From contig NZ_CP016594.1 in NCBI RefSeq assembly GCF_001698225.1, positions 186,001 through 250,000 of the forward strand: a stretch of DNA of 64,000 nucleotides. The letters run 5' to 3'. Below the pieces are notes generated by a model. The model was not told the origin of the DNA. It ran no database searches and was given only the letters and a program-made list of their open reading frames with translations. A program made the translations under genes and the position numbers. Of the stretch, positions 8,915 to 16,580 are shown one piece after another. The DNA is from Gordonia terrae (GTDB lineage Bacteria > Actinomycetota > Actinomycetes > Mycobacteriales > Mycobacteriaceae). Positions within the stretch are counted from its first letter, which is position 1. Every line of letters begins with the position of its first letter.

Positions 8915-8930
8915 TCGAACGTACATTCGT
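8915..8930 (+). promoter_or_regulatory. SOS (LexA) box-like site over a -10 element
   Basis: TCGAAC-GTAC-ATTCGT matches the mycobacterial SOS box (TCGAAC-N4-GTTCGA) at 10 of 12 fixed positions. A TACATT -10-like hexamer (8922-8927) lies inside it. The site is 30 bases before the DUF222/HNH start. Several 13E12-family genes of M. tuberculosis are known to be LexA-controlled, which makes the match more credible. Confidence 0.55.
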
Positions 8931-8959
8931 AGCAACGGTTCTCGGGGGAGGTGACCGTC

Positions 8960-10675
8960 ATGTCCGACACCACACACGTCGTCGATGATGGCGCGCCTTC
9001 GTCTCGGGCAGTTGAGCTCGTCGCCGAGCTGCACCGGCTGATCGATGAACTGCAGACCGTCGATCTGGGCTCCTGTGCGGACACCGAACTCGTCGAGGTC
9101 GCCGCCGACACCGAAAAGGCCATCGCCCGCCTCACCTACACCGGCGACCGTCAACTTGTCACCATCGCCGACCGCGACCTCCCCCATCGCACCGGGTACC
9201 GCAGCATCACCACGTTCATGACCCACCGCCTCCGCGTCTCCGATCCGATGCGTCGCAACAACCAACGCCACGCCACCGCCGCCCACCTCACCCACACCGG
9301 CGAACCACTGCCACCCGAACATCCCACCCTTGCTTCGGCGTTGGCCGACGGCCGGGTCGGGACCTCGCATGTGCGCGCCGTCATCGACGTCCTCGACCAG
9401 ATTCCCCACGCCGTCGAGCACGACGTGAAGGTTGCTGCTGAACGGCAGATGGCCGAGATCGCCGCCGACCACACGCCTGCCGACATCACCCAACTCGGTG
9501 CGCGGCTGCTGGCCCACCTCGATCCCGACGGCACCCAGGCCGACGAATCGGAGCGGAAACGACGTCGGAATCTGTGGGTCAACCGGCAACGCGCCGACGG
9601 CACCGCCAAACTCACCGGCACCCTCACCCCCGAGTTGGCCGCCCGGATCACTATGCTGCTCGCGGTGTGGGCCAAGCCCGGCATGAACAACCCCAACGAC
9701 CTCGATTCGCCCACCGGCTCGTTCGAGGACGCCGACCCAAACCTCCTGGCCGCCGCGGCGGAACGTGACGACCGCACGCCCGCCCAGATCAACCACGACG
9801 CACTCAACGCGCTACTGAAAGCTGTGCTCGAGGACGGCCTCCTCGGGAAATCCCATCGCGGCCTGCCCGTGCAGCTGATCATCAAAGCCGACCTCGGCGA
9901 CCTGATCCGCGAAGCGGGACTCGCCACCACCGCCACCGGCACCCTGCTGCCCATCCCCGACCTCGTCGCCATGGCCGCTGACGTCCAGCCGTGGTTGGCG
10001 GTGTTCAAAGGCGCCACCGCCGTACCGCTGCATTTCGGGCGCGGCAAGCGTCTGGCCACCCGCGAACAACGTCTCGTCTCCTTCGCACGCCCCGACGGCG
10101 AAGTCTCTTCCGCACCCGGCTGCGATCAGCCCGCGACCCACGTCGAACTCCACCACGCCCAGAAAGACTGGGCCAGAGGCGGACTCACCGACATCGACGA
10201 TCTCGCCCCGGCCTGCCCCCGGCACAACCGGATGGTCGGCGACCAGCCCGGTCAGTACACCACCCACATCGTGCGTTCCGGACCCGACGAAGGCCGCTGC
10301 CTCTGGCGATTGAACGCCGACCCCGGCGCACCACCCAACCCTGACCGCCTCAACCGCCGACCCGACATACCCCGGCGGTTCGCCGCACACCTACGTGACA
10401 CACGCGCCGAGATCCACGGCGAACCACCCCGAGGGTTTCGCACGCTCGGTCACCGGACCCTTCGTGACGCGGCCTCCGCAAGCTCCGGGCGCTCCTCAGG
10501 GAGCAGGGGGCCCGGCGACCAAGCACGCCCGGAGGCGCCACATCCGATAGACGCGCGTCGCTCATGGCTGACAACCAGCCACGTCATCGACGTCCGACCA
10601 CCGCGACCCGGCCAGCGGCAGCTCCGACCCTCCCTCGTCGAAGCGCACCTCGTGTGGCTCCTCGCCACCCGCTGA
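8960..10675 (+). CDS. DUF222 / HNH endonuclease (13E12 repeat family)
   Basis: A 571-residue protein with an N-terminal helical DUF222 region (about 15-330) and an HNH nuclease motif near 400-440: CDQPATHVELHHAQKDWARG, then LAPACPRHNRMV. The family is abundant and often repeated in mycolic-acid actinobacteria; its cellular role is unclear. I choose ATG 8960 rather than GTG 8951 because GGGGGAGG ends just before it at proper spacing. The C-terminal tail is unusual: the inverted 55-base dispersed repeat (10455-10509) encodes about 18 residues of it, and everything beyond looks non-homologous. The promoter carries an SOS-box-like site. Confidence 0.9.
   Translation: MSDTTHVVDDGAPSSRAVELVAELHRLIDELQTVDLGSCADTELVEVAADTEKAIARLTYTGDRQLVTIADRDLPHRTGYRSITTFMTHRLRVSDPMRRNNQRHATAAHLTHTGEPLPPEHPTLASALADGRVGTSHVRAVIDVLDQIPHAVEHDVKVAAERQMAEIAADHTPADITQLGARLLAHLDPDGTQADESERKRRRNLWVNRQRADGTAKLTGTLTPELAARITMLLAVWAKPGMNNPNDLDSPTGSFEDADPNLLAAAAERDDRTPAQINHDALNALLKAVLEDGLLGKSHRGLPVQLIIKADLGDLIREAGLATTATGTLLPIPDLVAMAADVQPWLAVFKGATAVPLHFGRGKRLATREQRLVSFARPDGEVSSAPGCDQPATHVELHHAQKDWARGGLTDIDDLAPACPRHNRMVGDQPGQYTTHIVRSGPDEGRCLWRLNADPGAPPNPDRLNRRPDIPRRFAAHLRDTRAEIHGEPPRGFRTLGHRTLRDAASASSGRSSGSRGPGDQARPEAPHPIDARRSWLTTSHVIDVRPPRPGQRQLRPSLVEAHLVWLLATR
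10455..10509 (-). repeat. 55-base dispersed repeat, copy 2, inside a gene
   Basis: This is the reverse complement of 7770-7824 with one mismatch. It lies in frame within the 3' end of the DUF222/HNH gene, where it is read as TLRDAASASSGRSSGSRG. Insertion of a mobile repeat that extended or replaced the original C-terminus is the simplest reading. Confidence 0.85.
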
Positions 10676-10712
10676 CTGCCGCCCAGGATCACAACCTGCA
10701 CGGGTGCCACAG

Positions 10713-11168
10713 CTAGTCGTAGAGAACCGCTTCGCCGCGCTGTCGCAGTGCCTCCAGCCCGGCCCGGAACTGCTGCAGGTACTCCGGCGGATGTCCGACC
10801 CAGTCGGTCATCTCGCCGACGACCCGGACCGGCCGGGCGCTCCGGTACGAGTGGGTCGGGTTCCCGGGGAACTTCTTGTCGGTGACATTCGGATCGTCAT
10901 GCACGTCGTCCTCCGGCTCTACGATGTAGACCCGGGGGCTACCGTCACCCACCGCCATCTCGGCCGCGAGGACCGCGCCGTCGAGCACCTTCGTCATGTA
11001 GACGTAGTTCGAGATGTGCTCGCGACGGTAGTTCGAGTGGTGCCCGGGGGTCAGGTGGTCGCCGACGCGGAGGTCGGCTCGGGTGCCGTGAAAGTAGGCC
11101 CCGGACTCGTGCACCCGGAAGCGTTCCGGGGTGTCCGCCATGTCTGAGTGGTCTGCATCGTCAGCCAT
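10713..11168 (-). CDS. arr: NAD+ -- rifampin ADP-ribosyltransferase (Arr family)
   Basis: A 151-residue cytoplasmic enzyme that inactivates rifamycins by ADP-ribosylating their C23 hydroxyl. It closely follows the M. smegmatis Arr pattern: VHESGAYFHGTRADLRVGD near the N-terminus, YVYMT, YIVEPEDDVHDDPNVTDKKF, PGNPTHSYRS, and GEMTDWVGHPPE before the C-terminal LRQRGEAVLYD. The start at 11168 is firm: AGGAGG lies eight bases before the ATG. Longer upstream frames carry no homology. It probably gives intrinsic reduced rifampicin susceptibility. Confidence 0.95.
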   Translation of the reverse strand: MADDADHSDMADTPERFRVHESGAYFHGTRADLRVGDHLTPGHHSNYRREHISNYVYMTKVLDGAVLAAEMAVGDGSPRVYIVEPEDDVHDDPNVTDKKFPGNPTHSYRSARPVRVVGEMTDWVGHPPEYLQQFRAGLEALRQRGEAVLYD

Positions 11169-11683
11169 CGATCGCCTCCTGGGTATCGGTCGTCGAGCGA
11201 TTGTGCACGGCCACCAGGGCCTTGCGGCAAGCCCCTGGCGTCGACATATGGTGGAAGTGACAGGATCGGGCGGGTGCCTCGACCGTCGGCGAACCGGTAG
11301 GGCCGACAGATTCGGGGCATACCGACCTCTCGGGCGGGGGGGATCTCGACCCCGCTGTCGAACCCCGAATGCAGTCAACGAATATCCAGCACAGTCAACG
11401 GATACCCCGGCACAGTCAACGAAATCGTATGCACAGCCAACGAAACTCGGCGCAAGGTCAACGGGTGGTGCGGAATAGGCAGATAGCCGGGAATTCCGGA
11501 TCGAGAAAAACGAATGCGACATAGTCCACTGGCGCAATGTGTGTGCTGGTCAGGTTTGCTGTGTAAAGGTGTGCCTGATTTAGATACCTTCAATCGCGCT
11601 GGTATCTGATAAATCCCTTTGTTAGCTTGCGGGAGTTCGATGGACCGAATGACAAATGAATGACAAAAGGGAGGAAAGAACCA
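11169..11683. promoter_or_regulatory. 515-base control region between arr and a secreted-protein gene
   Basis: No gene is seen. The half nearest arr is ordinary GC-rich sequence. The middle holds the phased GTCAACG array (11374-11463). The last 180 bases are clearly AT-richer than the window, and contain AGATACC-N12-GGTATCT (11582-11607), a perfect seven-base inverted repeat, shortly before the secreted-protein gene. Confidence 0.6.
11374..11463. repeat. Five GTCAACG boxes at two-helical-turn spacing
   Basis: GTCAACG begins at 11374, 11394, 11415, 11436 (as GCCAACG) and 11457, at intervals of 20, 21, 21 and 21 bases, usually as CACAGTCAACG. The spacing equals two DNA turns, so all boxes face one side of the helix. 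It lies 220-310 bases before the secreted protein at 11684. Confidence 0.7.
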
Positions 11684-12373
11684 GTGCGAAGAAATCTCAT
11701 CCGTGTGACCACAGCTGGCGCGGCCCTCGGGGTCGCGGCTCTGATCGCTCCCGCGGTGGCCACCGCCGCCCCGGTATCCGAGGCGAACTGTGCCAAGACT
11801 TCTACTCCAGCCAACCCCGCGGGGTGGGGCAACACCTTTGGCGACGAGCGGGGCCAGGCCGGAAAGGTGACGGCCACCAACGTTGTCGACCAGGACGGGT
11901 CCCTCGAGTTCGTGACGACCGAGCAGACACCTCGTCAGGCCTCGTACCACAGTGCCGGTCAGCTCAAGTTGGTCGACGCCGCGACAAAGCCGCTCAGCTT
12001 CGAGAAATCCGACGGCCAGGCGAACTGGCAGATTCGCGTGACCGGGGCGAACACCGGGCAGGCCGATGGATTCGCCACACTCGTCTGGAGCGCTCCGGCG
12101 GGTGCGGGCAAGCAGGACGCCGCCGACTCCGACCAGTGGTGGGCCACTCGCGACCTCGGCGACATCAAGAAGGGCACCAACGCCACGCTGGATGATCTGG
12201 TGGAGGCCGCCGGTGGCAACACAGTGGTCGACCACTACGGGATCTCCAGCCAGCCCAACGAGAAGGCCGGCAAGGTCAACGTCGACAACGTCTCGTTCAA
12301 CGGCTGCACCACCAACTTCGCCGCATCGGGTGCCGGCGGAGCATTCGGATCGCTGGAGAACATCTTTCCCTGA
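11684..12373 (+). CDS. Secreted protein of unknown function
   Basis: A 229-residue protein with a Sec signal peptide of about 28 residues: basic MRRNLIR, a hydrophobic alanine- and valine-rich core, and a VATAA cleavage region. The mature part is acidic and polar, has no membrane segment, and holds two cysteines, in EANCAKT and FNGCTTN, which could form one disulphide spanning the protein. Other features are PAGWGNTFGDERGQ near the N-terminus and DQWWATRDLGD in the middle. I do not recognise the family. GTG 11684 is chosen because GGGAGG precedes it; the ATG at 11660 has no site. A strong terminator and an elaborate upstream region suggest high, regulated expression. Confidence 0.75.
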   Translation: MRRNLIRVTTAGAALGVAALIAPAVATAAPVSEANCAKTSTPANPAGWGNTFGDERGQAGKVTATNVVDQDGSLEFVTTEQTPRQASYHSAGQLKLVDAATKPLSFEKSDGQANWQIRVTGANTGQADGFATLVWSAPAGAGKQDAADSDQWWATRDLGDIKKGTNATLDDLVEAAGGNTVVDHYGISSQPNEKAGKVNVDNVSFNGCTTNFAASGAGGAFGSLENIFP

Positions 12374-12398
12374 TCTGTGAGTTCGATACTGCGGCAGG

Positions 12399-12438
12399 CG
12401 GGCCCGCGACCGGTGATCGGTCGCGGGCCCGTCTCTTT
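12399..12438 (+). terminator. Intrinsic terminator after the secreted-protein gene
   Basis: A perfect 14-base-pair stem (CGGGCCCGCGACCG at 12399-12412 with its complement at 12418-12431) closes a five-base loop and is followed by TCTCTTT. It is one of the clearest terminators in the window. Confidence 0.9.
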
Positions 12439-12486
12439 CCACCGGAGGTGAGCGAGTGTCGGTCGCTCACCGCCCATCTTTCGACC

Positions 12487-12951
12487 TCACCACTGGTCGA
12501 AGCCGACGTTGACCTGGGGGTATCCGGTGTCGATGTGGTTGTTCATCCAGTAGTTCTGGGCGTGGGGTCCCCAGATGGTGCTCATGGCGGTGTTGACGTT
12601 GTGGGGGTGGTTGGTGAGTTGGTAGTTGGCGGTGGGTCCGAAGGCGCCGATGCGGTAGATGGCGTTGACGTCGAGGTGGTTGGTGAAGGGTGCGGTGGCG
12701 GTGATGGTTTCGGTGGCGCCGGGGTAGAGGATGTGTTGGGGTGCGTTGACCCATTGGCCGCCGTCGGCGTTGGCGCCTTGGAGGTATTCGGGCTTGTCGG
12801 TGTGGTTGGTGATGGTCATGGCGACGGTGGGTTCGCCGGGGTGGGTGATGGGGAGGGTGCCGGCGTGGGCTGCTCCGGCGGCGCCGAGGGCGATTCCGGT
12901 TGCGGCGGCGAGTCCGAGGGTGGCGGTGGCGATGCGGGTGGTGGTCTTCAT
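12487..12951 (-). CDS. Small secreted protein of unknown function
   Basis: A 154-residue exported protein: a signal peptide (residues 1 to about 30, ending GAAHAG) followed by a mature domain rich in Asn, His, Thr and Pro with no cysteine. TVAMTITNHTDKPEYLQGA and PGATETITATAPF suggest a beta-sandwich, but I do not recognise a family. GGAG lies six bases before the ATG. The coding strand is unusually C- and A-rich throughout, so the plus strand is almost all G and T. It converges on the terminator at 12399. Confidence 0.72.
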   Translation of the reverse strand: MKTTTRIATATLGLAAATGIALGAAGAAHAGTLPITHPGEPTVAMTITNHTDKPEYLQGANADGGQWVNAPQHILYPGATETITATAPFTNHLDVNAIYRIGAFGPTANYQLTNHPHNVNTAMSTIWGPHAQNYWMNNHIDTGYPQVNVGFDQW

Positions 12952-13105
12952 GGTGGGCTCCGGTGTGGTGTGGTGGGTTGTGCTGGTGACACCACTTACT
13001 GTGCCGGGGATCGGTGGTCGGGGGATTCCGCTGACCGGGTGATGGGTGGGGTGAATGGTGCCTCCACCGATCGGGGGACACGCCGGTCGGCTCGGCCGAC
13101 GCGCC

Positions 13106-14437
13106 TCACAGCACGCGAGCCGGTACCTCCACGATCGCGACGGTTCCGCCGCCGGGATGATTCGACAAAGACAACATGCCACCGCTTCCCTCGATGCGAA
13201 TCCGTCGGGAGGCAAGTCCGATGTGGCCGTTGGCCTGTCGTCGACGCATCAGTTCGGCGACGGCGATGTCGGAGGGTAGGCCCACGCCGTCGTCGAGGAC
13301 GACCAGGCGCGCTCGCCCCTCGTCGAACTCGGCGGTGACCTCGACCGTCGTGGCGGCCGCGTGTTTGATCACGTTCGTCAACAGTTCGCGTGCGGTGGCG
13401 AACAGCAGCGAGTCGGCGGAGGTGCGCAGTTCGGGCGGCCAGCCGACGGTGTCGACCGCGACCGCCGGGGCGCCCGCGCGGCTCCCCATGGAGGAGGTGA
13501 GGTCGGTCAGGGCCACCGACAGCCCGGCTTGTTCGAGCACTGCCGGGTGCAACTCGCTCAGCGTCGAACGTAGGAGTTGTGCTGCGTCGCGCAGTGCACC
13601 GTCGACGCGGTCGAGGGTCACCGGATCGGCGGAGTCACGGAGCGTGGCGAGTTCCTGGCGCGCCGCCAGTACGTATTGCAGAGCCCCGTCGTGCAGGTTG
13701 TCGGCGAGATCACGGCGCTCGCGCTCTTCGATCTCCATCGTCGCGTCGAGCAATCGGGCGCGTTCGGCAGCGAGCGCCCCGATCGTTCTCACCCGGGATC
13801 GCTGTAGGCGGGACAACAGGATCGCGCCGACGGCCAGCGCCGCGACGACGAGGATGCGCAGCACGATCACCGACCACGGTTCGCCGTTCGAGGTGCGGGC
13901 CAATGCGGAGGAGGCTGCGTACACCACGGTCGTGACGACAACGACCACGGCGCACGTCGTGGGCTGCAGGGCGATCGCCGCGATCATCGGCACGAGGACG
14001 AAACCGCTGAGGAGAACGTCGGTCGTCCAACTCAATTCGTTGGATCGGCTCGCCACGACGGCGAGCGCGGTGAGCAGCAGGAGGTCGATGGGTAACGCGA
14101 CCCAGGAATATCGGATCATCGCCGACTCGTGCTGTACGACCACGAAGGCTCCACCGACACACCACGCCGCGTAGAGAACTGCCGTCACGACACTGAACGT
14201 CTCGGCGTGCGCGGGAGGATCGAGACAGACGGTCAGCAACACGAACAACGACAGGAACAGTCGGAGGACCACCTGGATCCGGATGCCACGGATCGCGTGG
14301 TCGATCAGGATGTCGTGGATCCGCGGTTCATCGGCGAACTCATCGAGACCCAGATACTTTGTCGCTCCGGCGATCCGATCGTCCCCGTCGACGTCGCCCC
14401 CTCGTTCCCGGGGGCGCGCGCTACTCGAGGAGGCCAC
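13106..14437 (-). CDS. Two-component sensor histidine kinase (HisKA_3)
   Basis: A kinase of about 443 residues. Five or six membrane segments (for example VVLRLFLSLFVLLTVCL and WVALPIDLLLLTALAVV) lead to a HisKA_3 box with the acceptor His in RRDLADNLHDGALQYVLAAR, then ATPase motifs FATARELLTNVIKHAAAT, LDDGVGLP and HIGLASRRIRIEGSGG. I start it at GTG 14437, which overlaps the response-regulator stop by 17 bases and has GAGG upstream; the region before is out of family. It pairs with the regulator at 14421. Confidence 0.9.
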   Translation of the reverse strand: MASSSSARPRERGGDVDGDDRIAGATKYLGLDEFADEPRIHDILIDHAIRGIRIQVVLRLFLSLFVLLTVCLDPPAHAETFSVVTAVLYAAWCVGGAFVVVQHESAMIRYSWVALPIDLLLLTALAVVASRSNELSWTTDVLLSGFVLVPMIAAIALQPTTCAVVVVVTTVVYAASSALARTSNGEPWSVIVLRILVVAALAVGAILLSRLQRSRVRTIGALAAERARLLDATMEIEERERRDLADNLHDGALQYVLAARQELATLRDSADPVTLDRVDGALRDAAQLLRSTLSELHPAVLEQAGLSVALTDLTSSMGSRAGAPAVAVDTVGWPPELRTSADSLLFATARELLTNVIKHAAATTVEVTAEFDEGRARLVVLDDGVGLPSDIAVAELMRRRQANGHIGLASRRIRIEGSGGMLSLSNHPGGGTVAIVEVPARVL

Positions 14438-15059
14438 GGCGCATCGCCTCGGCGACCGCGGCCGCACGGTCGGACACGCCGAGCTTCTCGTAGAGGCGCT
14501 GGGTGTGCGTCTTGACCGTCGACGCACCGATGTAGAGCTCGGCCGCGACCTGCGGAATCGACTGTCCGCGTGCAAATCCCGTGAGAACCTGCCGCTCCCG
14601 CTCGCTCAGGGCCGGCGCATCACGCTGGGTCTGCGCACGGATCTCGCCGGCCAGTCCGGCGGCGAGCTCCGGTGGCACCACGGTCTCTCCCTTCGCCACC
14701 CGGGTCACCGCGCCGACGATGTCGTCGCGATCGGCATCCTTCGACAGATAACCGGCCGCACCCTCCTGGAGCGCCCGGAAGACGATCGGGCCGTCGGTGA
14801 CCGCGGACAACAGCAGCACCCGGGTCGCCAACCCGTCACGCGACACCGCGTGCGCGACCTCGACGCCGGTCATGAGCGGCATCTGGTGGTCGACGACCGC
14901 TACGTCGGGGCTCTCGCGACGGATGAGTTCGAGGCCGGCCTGCCCGTCCGCGGCTTCGCCGACCACCCGGACCCGCCCACTGGCCGTGAGGCCGCGGGAC
15001 ACGCCGTCGCGGAAGAACGGGTGATCGTCGACGACGACCACGGTGACGAGGCTGTTCAT
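14421..15059 (-). CDS. Response regulator, NarL/LuxR family
   Basis: A 212-residue receiver plus helix-turn-helix protein: VVVDDHPFFRDG at the N-terminus, the phospho-acceptor Asp in DVAVVDHQMPLMTG, Lys in YLSKDADRDD, and a C-terminal LuxR domain with LSERERQVLTGFARGQS and YIGASTVKTHTQRLYEKLGV. It is the first gene of a two-gene unit with the kinase. The ATG at 15059 is six bases after TATCCT, so the mRNA is probably leaderless. Confidence 0.93.
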   Translation of the reverse strand: MNSLVTVVVVDDHPFFRDGVSRGLTASGRVRVVGEAADGQAGLELIRRESPDVAVVDHQMPLMTGVEVAHAVSRDGLATRVLLLSAVTDGPIVFRALQEGAAGYLSKDADRDDIVGAVTRVAKGETVVPPELAAGLAGEIRAQTQRDAPALSERERQVLTGFARGQSIPQVAAELYIGASTVKTHTQRLYEKLGVSDRAAAVAEAMRRGLLE

Positions 15060-15071
15060 CGGATCAGGATA
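15060..15071 (-). promoter_or_regulatory. -10 element of a leaderless promoter
   Basis: On the minus strand TATCCT (15071-15066) is followed by six bases and then the ATG of the response regulator, the arrangement typical of leaderless actinobacterial transcripts. No Shine-Dalgarno sequence is present. Confidence 0.55.
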
Positions 15072-15212
15072 GGTGCTCGAGCCGCGCGAACCGGCCCGAA
15101 CGTGTGCTCGCGTCCCCGAGCGCGCGCTCGCGGCGGCCGCCCGTGCCGGTCGCGCGAAGCCGCGCCATTTGGCAACCTCGGATCGGGACCGATACGAGGA
15201 TCGGAGTGGGGG

Positions 15213-16169
15213 ATGTACCGACCGGACCTACACCTGGGAGCGCTGAGGGGCCCGCTCCCGCGATCGCCGCTACACGTGCTGCGGACCTATCTGGCGGTGA
15301 CCTCGCTGTTGTACGCAATGGGCGTGGCTCTCACGCTGTTCCCGGTCGACGACTCGGCGACCCTGTCCGACCCGACCGGGGGACTCGTCGCCGTCGCGCT
15401 GGGCATCGCGGCGCTGGGCTGGTTGTCCGTGCGTCCCCGGCGCCCGTTCCCGGCCGTGATCGCGGCCTGTCTGGCCACCCCCGCGGTGATGGCGTTCCAC
15501 GAGCTGATCAGCGCCGAGTTCCTCTGCATGGTCGCGGCGATGTTCCTGGCGATGTATCTGCGCGCCACTTTTCCGCGCCGCCAGGCGTGGGCGCTCATCG
15601 GTCTGCTGACCGCCGGATGTGTCGTCGCGCTCGCGGTGGCGCCCGCGCCGAAGTACCTCAGCACCTACATCGTCGTCGCTGTGGCGATTCCCGCGGCGGC
15701 CGAGTCGTTCGGGATGCTGACCCGCACGCTGCTCACGGCCGTTTTTACTGACCCGCTGACCGGCGTGTTCAATCGCGCGGGTTGGGAACTGGCGACCACC
15801 GGACTTCTCGAAGGTCGCCGCTCCGCCGCAGCGGTAACGGTGATCTCGTGGGCGATCGACGATCGCGGGACGACCGACGACCCGCGCGGTCGGGATCAGC
15901 GACTGGTGCGCCAAGCACGGACCTGCGTCGGGTTGCTTCCCGCTGCGTCGGCAATGGCGCGCCTCGGCGATTCGGAGTTCGCGATCTGCGTGATGCACGA
16001 CGACGACGGTCCTCCCGGACAGGCAGCGGCCTTGATCGACGAGTTGCGCCGGCACCTGCCCGCTGCGTCGCTGGCCGCGGCCACAGCGCCGGCCCCGGCC
16101 GCGGATGTCGCGGCCCTTCGCGCGCAAGCAGCGTCCCGCCTGACGTCCGCCAGACGCGACAGGGCCTGA
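15213..16169 (+). CDS. Membrane protein with degenerate GGDEF domain
   Basis: A 318-residue protein. About six membrane segments fill residues 25-180 (YLAVTSLLYAMGVALTLF to TYIVVAVAIPAAAESFGML), followed by a GGDEF-type domain starting at FTDPLTGVFNRAGWE. The catalytic loop reads ARLGDSEFAI where an active cyclase has RxGGDEF, so cyclic-di-GMP synthesis is unlikely; GTP binding or a signalling role remains possible. The start ATG 15213 follows GGAGTGGG. It is divergent from the two-component operon at 15059. Confidence 0.85.
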   Translation: MYRPDLHLGALRGPLPRSPLHVLRTYLAVTSLLYAMGVALTLFPVDDSATLSDPTGGLVAVALGIAALGWLSVRPRRPFPAVIAACLATPAVMAFHELISAEFLCMVAAMFLAMYLRATFPRRQAWALIGLLTAGCVVALAVAPAPKYLSTYIVVAVAIPAAAESFGMLTRTLLTAVFTDPLTGVFNRAGWELATTGLLEGRRSAAAVTVISWAIDDRGTTDDPRGRDQRLVRQARTCVGLLPAASAMARLGDSEFAICVMHDDDGPPGQAAALIDELRRHLPAASLAAATAPAPAADVAALRAQAASRLTSARRDRA

Positions 16170-16219
16170 CCGTCATCGCCAGTGAGTGACGCACCGCTGA
16201 GTTCGGACACACGCCCGCG

Positions 16220-16251
16220 TCCCTGGTCGACCGTGCGGGGTCGGCCAGGGA
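16220..16251 (+). terminator. Hairpin after the GGDEF-like gene
   Basis: TCCCTGGTCGACC pairs with GGTCGGCCAGGGA (one mismatch) around a six-base loop, 50 bases after the stop. There is no T-tract, so it may be a factor-assisted terminator. Confidence 0.5.
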
Positions 16252-16527
16252 CGAGCGCGAGGAATCATCTCATGAAGACTCGGCATCTGAACGCTGTGGG
16301 CCCCGCCGCACAGCTCACATGCGAACCCTCTGCTGCTCACCGTCGAGGAGCTGCACGGACTCAGTGCGTGCAGCACGCGCGCGGACCCACGCGGACCGAC
16401 CGCTCCACGGCCGTCGCGCTCATTGGTACAGGGTCTCCCGCGATCGCGGACTGCACCACGATCTCACCGAAGACCAAGTCGTACGCCGACGGCGAACGCT
16501 GATTGCTGGAACGAGCTGGATACACGA

Positions 16528-16565
16528 CGAGGCGGGCTGAAACCGAAGTGGTTCAACCCGCCTCG
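16528..16565 (-). terminator. Terminator of the nine-gene catabolic operon
   Basis: CGAGGCGGG (16528-16536) pairs with CCCGCCTCG (16557-16565), with further inner pairing, just after the ridA-like gene and before convergent sequence. It probably ends transcription of the leftward operon. Confidence 0.65.
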
Positions 16566-16580
16566 AAGGACGGGGATGTA

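Larger units (their letters stand above)
16170..16580. other. 411-base intergenic region between convergent genes
   Basis: No gene is seen. It contains the two hairpins listed separately at 16220 and 16528, consistent with transcription from both sides ending here. Short frames in the middle have no ribosome-binding site. Confidence 0.5.

Noticed and set aside
8663..9796. Minus-strand Gly/Val-rich frame across the DUF222 gene
   Set aside because: Low-complexity mirror of the coding strand; no start signal and no homology.
11374..11463. CRISPR array
   Set aside because: Units are seven conserved bases every 21, far shorter than CRISPR repeats and spacers, and no cas genes are in the window.
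11169..11537. Minus-strand extension of arr with a seven-residue periodic pattern
   Set aside because: The periodicity comes from the 21-base phased DNA repeat. The true arr start at 11168 has AGGAGG and fits the family length.
12448..13338. Plus-strand Gly/Val-rich open frame
   Set aside because: It is the mirror of the secreted-protein gene at 12487-12951, which has a signal peptide and a ribosome-binding site; the plus frame has neither.
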